From assembly GCA_963847715.1 (NCBI GenBank), contig CAWKAZ010000009.1:186001-250000 (forward strand): DNA of 64,000 nucleotides. Direction: 5' to 3'. How positions within the stretch are numbered: the stretch's first letter is position 1; the number at the start of each line of letters is the position of its first letter. The notes below the pieces were generated by a model. The model did not search any database. It was not told where the DNA came from and was given only the letters and a program-made list of their open reading frames with translations. Source of the stretch: Acidiflorens sp963847715 (lineage in GTDB: Bacteria; Acidobacteriota; Terriglobia; Terriglobales; Acidobacteriaceae). A program made the translations under genes and the position numbers. Below, in pieces: positions 60,386 to 64,000 of the stretch.

Positions 60386-61633
60386 TTACTTCTTGGCCTC
60401 AGGTTCGAGCGTCCGCACCAGCCAGGGTATGATGACCTCTTTGAAGATGCGTGGATCGGGCCATACGCCGACCTGCCTTCCCAGGTGACCACCCTGTGGA
60501 TTGACCCACGCTGTCTTCGGTACGTCGCCGGAGTTCATGAGCAGGTAAATATCGTCGATCGGTACCTGCGTGTCCTTCACTCCCGCGAGAATGAGCATCG
60601 GAGCCATCGGTTTGCCTAACAACCCTTGCTTCACCAGCGACATCTTCGGCAACACTTCTGCCATTTCATCGAGCGTCTTCACATTCTCAAGAATCGCCAT
60701 CAGTGCCGGAACCTGATCGAAAAGATATTCACGGTTGCCGAGCAGGGAATTCATCAGGAAGTCTTTTTGAAAGAACTTGTCCGTCGGAGGCGACTGCGCG
60801 CTCGCTCCCTTGAGCCGCGCTCGCTCGACGATGGCCATCTTCGTGGCCCAGTACGCACCCCAACTCACTCCGTGCATGGCAACACGAGTCTTGTCGATCT
60901 CGGGCCGGGTGGCAATATAATCGAGCACCCGCGACAGCACGCGGTCGGCATTCTCGCTGACCTTGATCGGATTCTGCCCGGTGCCCGGTCCATCGACGGC
61001 CAGATACCCGACGCCGAAAGGAAGGATGGCGCTGAAGCTCTCCGTCAAATCTTCCTTGCGGCTGTCCAGTCCATTGACGGCCAGTACCAGCGGCACCGGT
61101 CCACTGGCATTTTTCGGCAGCCGCAAATAGCCGATGATCTCTTTACCTTCGAATGGAATCTTCACGACTTCCATCGGCGGATCGAAAAACTTCGCATGCT
61201 CCCGGAACGCTTCGAGAGCCTTCTCATACGAACGCTGTTTTCCCGGAGACGCGGGGATTGGCCAGCGTCCGAAAGAATAGAGTCGCCACGCTCGAACGTA
61301 ATCAGCATTCGCTTTTGCCGGGTCGGTCTTCTCCAACGACTTGGCTTCATTAAAATAGCGGTCGGCAACGCCCATGAAAGCCGCGGCCCACTCGTCTTTG
61401 TCTTTTGTGTGGACCGACTTCAATGCTTCGCTAACGTCGCCCGCATCGAGCCCGATCAGCGGATACTGGCCGACTTCAGCTCGGTGGACTGCTTCCGTTT
61501 GAATCTCGTCGATGGTTCGTTCAGCGTGCTGCTGCGAAAAGCAAAACGTGCTCGCCGAGAAAATAAATGCGAGTGATGCAAGCAACGAAAAGCTGAGTAC
61601 GGACTCAATGTAACTGCGCATCGGGGTTGCCAC
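60386..61633 (-). CDS. Exported alpha/beta hydrolase (FrsA/DUF1100-like esterase)
   Basis: 415 residues with a signal-like N-terminus (VLSFSLLASLAFIFSASTFCFS). Helical N-terminal region (to about 160), then an alpha/beta hydrolase core: LVLAVNGLDSRKEDL, nucleophile elbow HGVSWGAYW (GxSxG with Ser), acid in LAGVKDTQVP and His in NPQGGHLGR. Substrate unknown. About 95 bases upstream of the symporter gene on the same strand. Start at 61633 is provisional; an internal Met at residue 5 is equally good. Confidence 0.85.
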   Translation of the reverse strand: MATPMRSYIESVLSFSLLASLAFIFSASTFCFSQQHAERTIDEIQTEAVHRAEVGQYPLIGLDAGDVSEALKSVHTKDKDEWAAAFMGVADRYFNEAKSLEKTDPAKANADYVRAWRLYSFGRWPIPASPGKQRSYEKALEAFREHAKFFDPPMEVVKIPFEGKEIIGYLRLPKNASGPVPLVLAVNGLDSRKEDLTESFSAILPFGVGYLAVDGPGTGQNPIKVSENADRVLSRVLDYIATRPEIDKTRVAMHGVSWGAYWATKMAIVERARLKGASAQSPPTDKFFQKDFLMNSLLGNREYLFDQVPALMAILENVKTLDEMAEVLPKMSLVKQGLLGKPMAPMLILAGVKDTQVPIDDIYLLMNSGDVPKTAWVNPQGGHLGRQVGVWPDPRIFKEVIIPWLVRTLEPEAKK

Positions 61634-61673
61634 GGATAAATTCCTTTCAGGTCAAAATCGAGTCGAAATAAAA

Positions 61674-61699
61674 ACGGGGCCGGTGAGTTCCGGCCCCGT
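61674..61699 (-). terminator. Terminator of the TonB-dependent transporter gene
   Basis: Perfect 10-base stem ACGGGGCCGG / CCGGCCCCGT with a six-base loop. On the minus strand it is followed by TTTTATTT, 20 bases beyond the stop codon of the transporter gene. Confidence 0.85.
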
Positions 61700-61718
61700 A
61701 GTGGGGAAGGGCATTTGT

Positions 61719-64000
61719 TTAGAACGTTAGCTTCAAGCCGAGTTGCACCGAGCGTGGACCTCCTGAACCCACGGCTGGGTTAGCGGCCGCGACGTCCGGT
61801 GTAGCGCAACCGCAACCGAAGCCACCCGGCACCGAAGGATCATTAAAGCCAAAACCGTTCTGTCCGCCGTAAGGATTGGCGAAGTTCGGATGATTGAAGA
61901 TGTTGAAGAACTCTGCCCGGAACTGAGCGTGCAGCCGCTCTCCAAAATGCCAGTTCTTTGCGATCGAGAAGTCCACGTTCTTGAAACCGGAATCCGGGAA
62001 AATATTGCGTCCCATGGTGCCAAGCGTTCCCAGTGCCGGAGGAAGCATGATGGAGTTGCCTTGGGCATAGCAACCGAACAGGTTGACGGCCGCTGTGGCC
62101 GCGCCTGGAGATCCTCCGTCCAAGGCCAAGGCCTTCGCGGTACAGGCTGTGGGCAAATTGCCCGCGGCGTACTTTGGAATTCCATTCGGCCCTGACTTGA
62201 AGTCGTTCGGGTTTCCATAGAAGTTCCATCGGATCGGGGTGTTCGCTGGTGGACTGACCGGCAACGCACCGATGCCGGCCGCATCCGTCCCCTCATCCAT
62301 CGCTCCCCATTTTTGCGGACTCTGCAACGTGACGATCGAATTGAGTTCCCATCCCTCCAGGCTCTGCGCGTATCCCTTCTTTCCAGGAATCGCATAGGTG
62401 AGCGAAACCGTGAGGCGATGCCGTACATCGAAATCGCTGTTTCCGTATTCCGCGCCCGGGTTATAAGCATTCTGCGGCAGTCCCGAGCCGTAACCGAAAT
62501 CCCAGTTCGCGCCTACGTTATCGAGAGCGTGCGAGTAGGTGTAACCAGCTACCATGCTCAGGCCATGGAAATTCCTGGAGTTCAGCGTCGCTTGCAGGCC
62601 GTTATAGTTTGACCTGTAAACGTTCGCCATGTTGAAAATGTTCGCTAAGTACGGGAACTTGTTATTGGCCGTGAACGGCCGGCTTGCTTCCTCCGTGCCG
62701 TTCAAGTCGACAACGCAGTTGTTATAAGCAGGAGCGCTGGCCAGGCACAGATCAAGGGCGCCGGTCCCCATGCTGTTGCTGTCCCAGCCTGACCCTACGG
62801 CCGGTTGGTTAATATCGCGAATGCCAGTCAGTTTCCCACCGTGGTTCCCCACGTAGGCCAGTTCCAACGTAAGGTTTGGCGTAAAAGCGTGCTGCAGACT
62901 GAGGGTCCAGTTCCAGACGTAAGGGGTGGTCAGATTACGGTCCACGCTCATGATGGGGCAGGGACTGGCGTTGCAATCAATGGCGGTGCTATTGCCGTAA
63001 ATCGGCGCGTTGTCCCAGGTCGCTCCAGGATTAACGAAGCTCAAAAAATTCTTGTAGGTGATATTTCCCGTCGTGATCGTGCCGCCCGGAACAACACTCG
63101 CGGTTGGAACACTACCGGGGCCGAACGCGTTGTTGAAGGCGATGAACGACTGCCAGTTCACGGTTTCGTAAACCAGTCCAGCGCCGCCCCGCAGCACCGT
63201 CTTTCCCTTGCCAGTCGTATCCCAGGCAAATCCGAAGCGCGGTGCAAAATTCTTGTGATCCGGATTGTAGAGGCTCGGGATACGTCCCGCGCCCGTGTTT
63301 ACCTGCACCAACCCGAAGGTCGAGTTCGGATCGAAGTTGCCCAGCAGGTTGTGCTGTTCCTGGGGAACGCTGCTGAACTCGTATCGCACGCCGAAATTCA
63401 CTGTCAGATTCCTGGTGGCGCGCCAGTCATCCTGAACGAACAGGCTGTAGGCCCAGTTATGGAGATGCAGTGTCGGATTTCCGACCTCCAACGTCGACTT
63501 GAACGGCAAGCCCGCAAAGAAGTCCTCGAGAGGCTGCGAAAAAGGAACACCGGGGGGAGGCGGGCCCGGACTCAGAACGCCGCCCAGAAACGTGATGCTG
63601 CCGCGCGCATTTCCATAGGCTGCGTTGGTCACGTTGCTGCGATGCAGTTCCCCTCCGAACTTGATCGAGTGGCTGCCCGCCGTGCGCGAGACATGGTCGA
63701 TGATCTGCACGATGGAGTCGGGCCCTTGGAATTTGGGCCATTTGAATCCACCCAAGCCGGGAAAGAAATACCCGCCAAACCCGATGCGGGGCAGACCACC
63801 CGTGTTCGGGCCCGATAGTCCAGTGTCGAGCCCATAGCTCGATCCCGGTGTGTTGAGATCGCCGGGCAAAGTAGGCTGGTAAAGGCGGTTATAGCCGACC
63901 CGTGCTTCATTGACCCAGGCCGGACTGGGAGTCCACGCCCAATTTCCGCCAACCACTTGGGCCCGCGTATGAATGTCCGATCGCCACCGCGATTGATACT
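61719..64000 (-). CDS. TonB-dependent transporter, Oar-like (C-terminal part, cut by the window edge)
   Basis: The frame is open from the window end (64000) to the stop at 61719, about 760 residues of an outer-membrane barrel. Features: ARVGYNRLYQ and FGVRYEFSSVP strands, VQDDWRATRNLTVNFG, DHKNFAPRFGFAWD, LQHAFTPNLTLELAYVGNHG, the aromatic C-terminus (QLGLKLTF ending in Phe, as in barrel proteins), and long Asn/Gly-rich loops. This resembles the Oar/carboxypeptidase-regulatory-like transporters that are numerous in Acidobacteriota. The plug and N-terminal domains lie outside the window. Substrate is unknown. Confidence 0.88.
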   Translation of the reverse strand, partial: YQSRWRSDIHTRAQVVGGNWAWTPSPAWVNEARVGYNRLYQPTLPGDLNTPGSSYGLDTGLSGPNTGGLPRIGFGGYFFPGLGGFKWPKFQGPDSIVQIIDHVSRTAGSHSIKFGGELHRSNVTNAAYGNARGSITFLGGVLSPGPPPPGVPFSQPLEDFFAGLPFKSTLEVGNPTLHLHNWAYSLFVQDDWRATRNLTVNFGVRYEFSSVPQEQHNLLGNFDPNSTFGLVQVNTGAGRIPSLYNPDHKNFAPRFGFAWDTTGKGKTVLRGGAGLVYETVNWQSFIAFNNAFGPGSVPTASVVPGGTITTGNITYKNFLSFVNPGATWDNAPIYGNSTAIDCNASPCPIMSVDRNLTTPYVWNWTLSLQHAFTPNLTLELAYVGNHGGKLTGIRDINQPAVGSGWDSNSMGTGALDLCLASAPAYNNCVVDLNGTEEASRPFTANNKFPYLANIFNMANVYRSNYNGLQATLNSRNFHGLSMVAGYTYSHALDNVGANWDFGYGSGLPQNAYNPGAEYGNSDFDVRHRLTVSLTYAIPGKKGYAQSLEGWELNSIVTLQSPQKWGAMDEGTDAAGIGALPVSPPANTPIRWNFYGNPNDFKSGPNGIPKYAAGNLPTACTAKALALDGGSPGAATAAVNLFGCYAQGNSIMLPPALGTLGTMGRNIFPDSGFKNVDFSIAKNWHFGERLHAQFRAEFFNIFNHPNFANPYGGQNGFGFNDPSVPGGFGCGCATPDVAAANPAVGSGGPRSVQLGLKLTF

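Noticed and set aside
1..64000. tRNA, rRNA, CRISPR arrays, insertion sequences or prophage genes
   Set aside because: None could be recognised by eye: no CCA-type cloverleaf, spaced identical repeats, transposase or integrase-like protein. Absence by eye is not proof.

Overview
The window looks like a chromosomal segment of an Acidobacteriota bacterium, probably Terriglobia-type. This is inferred from the gene complement: an Oar-type TonB-dependent transporter, many NtrC-type regulators, system II cytochrome c maturation, moderately high GC, and short GAGAACT-type microrepeats at gene ends. No rRNA, tRNA, IS element, phage or CRISPR array was recognised. The gene content suggests a facultative or anaerobic respiratory lifestyle built on c-type cytochromes and ferredoxin.

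Layout. 0.2-5.5 kb (minus): a 16-heme cytochrome, an NHL beta-propeller, a tetraheme cytochrome and a parvulin PPIase. The first and last each carry an apparent single-base frameshift. 6-11.9 kb (plus): ResB and CcsA (system II cytochrome c biogenesis), a HAMP histidine kinase and an NtrC-type regulator. 12-16.6 kb: a transsulfuration-type PLP enzyme, then a three-gene exopolysaccharide-like locus (GT2 synthase, Alg44/HlyD-like protein, TolC-like protein). 17-23.5 kb: HemA, an AhbD/NirJ-like radical SAM protein, a Crp/Fnr regulator and malic enzyme-PTA. 23.6-28 kb: a monoheme cytochrome, a membrane protein and a four-gene 2-oxoacid:ferredoxin oxidoreductase (KorDABC). 28.6-32.4 kb: a membrane-anchored GcvH-like protein behind a sigma-54-type promoter, an NlpC/P60 protein, an unknown exported protein and an archaemetzincin. 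32.5-38.1 kb (minus): a HybA-like ferredoxin, NrfD, a histidine kinase with heme-type motifs, its NtrC partner, and an upstream monoheme cytochrome c. 38.4-44.2 kb: a 57-residue membrane protein, AsnA, an aminotransferase and a second oxidoreductase with fused beta and gamma subunits. 46.9-49.2 kb: NfnAB/SudAB-type ferredoxin-NADP oxidoreductase. 50-57 kb: a metallo-hydrolase, EgtB and EgtD (ergothioneine), a UBP-type zinc finger, a receiver/thioredoxin-like/TrxR-like fusion and a cNMP-domain histidine kinase. 57-64 kb: a PQQ-type beta-propeller, a dicarboxylate symporter, an esterase and a partial TonB-dependent transporter.

How it fits together. The most striking pattern is not a gene. The palindrome GTGA-N6-TCAC occurs 11 times without mismatch in seven intergenic regions, plus one near match, where about one per 65 kb is expected by chance. 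The sites lie before the 16-heme cytochrome/ResB pair, the radical SAM gene, the Crp/Fnr gene and malic enzyme, both ferredoxin oxidoreductases, the small membrane protein/AsnA and cytochrome c pair, and NfnAB. At three or four of them a -10-like hexamer is placed so that the dyad is centred near -41.5. The encoded Crp/Fnr protein has the R-E-x-x-x-R recognition helix expected to read GTGA. I infer a self-regulated redox regulon linking 2-oxoacid oxidation, ferredoxin/NADPH exchange, heme supply, cytochrome maturation and cytochrome-based electron export. A second layer is two kinase/NtrC pairs plus sigma-54-like promoters before resB and the GcvH-like gene.
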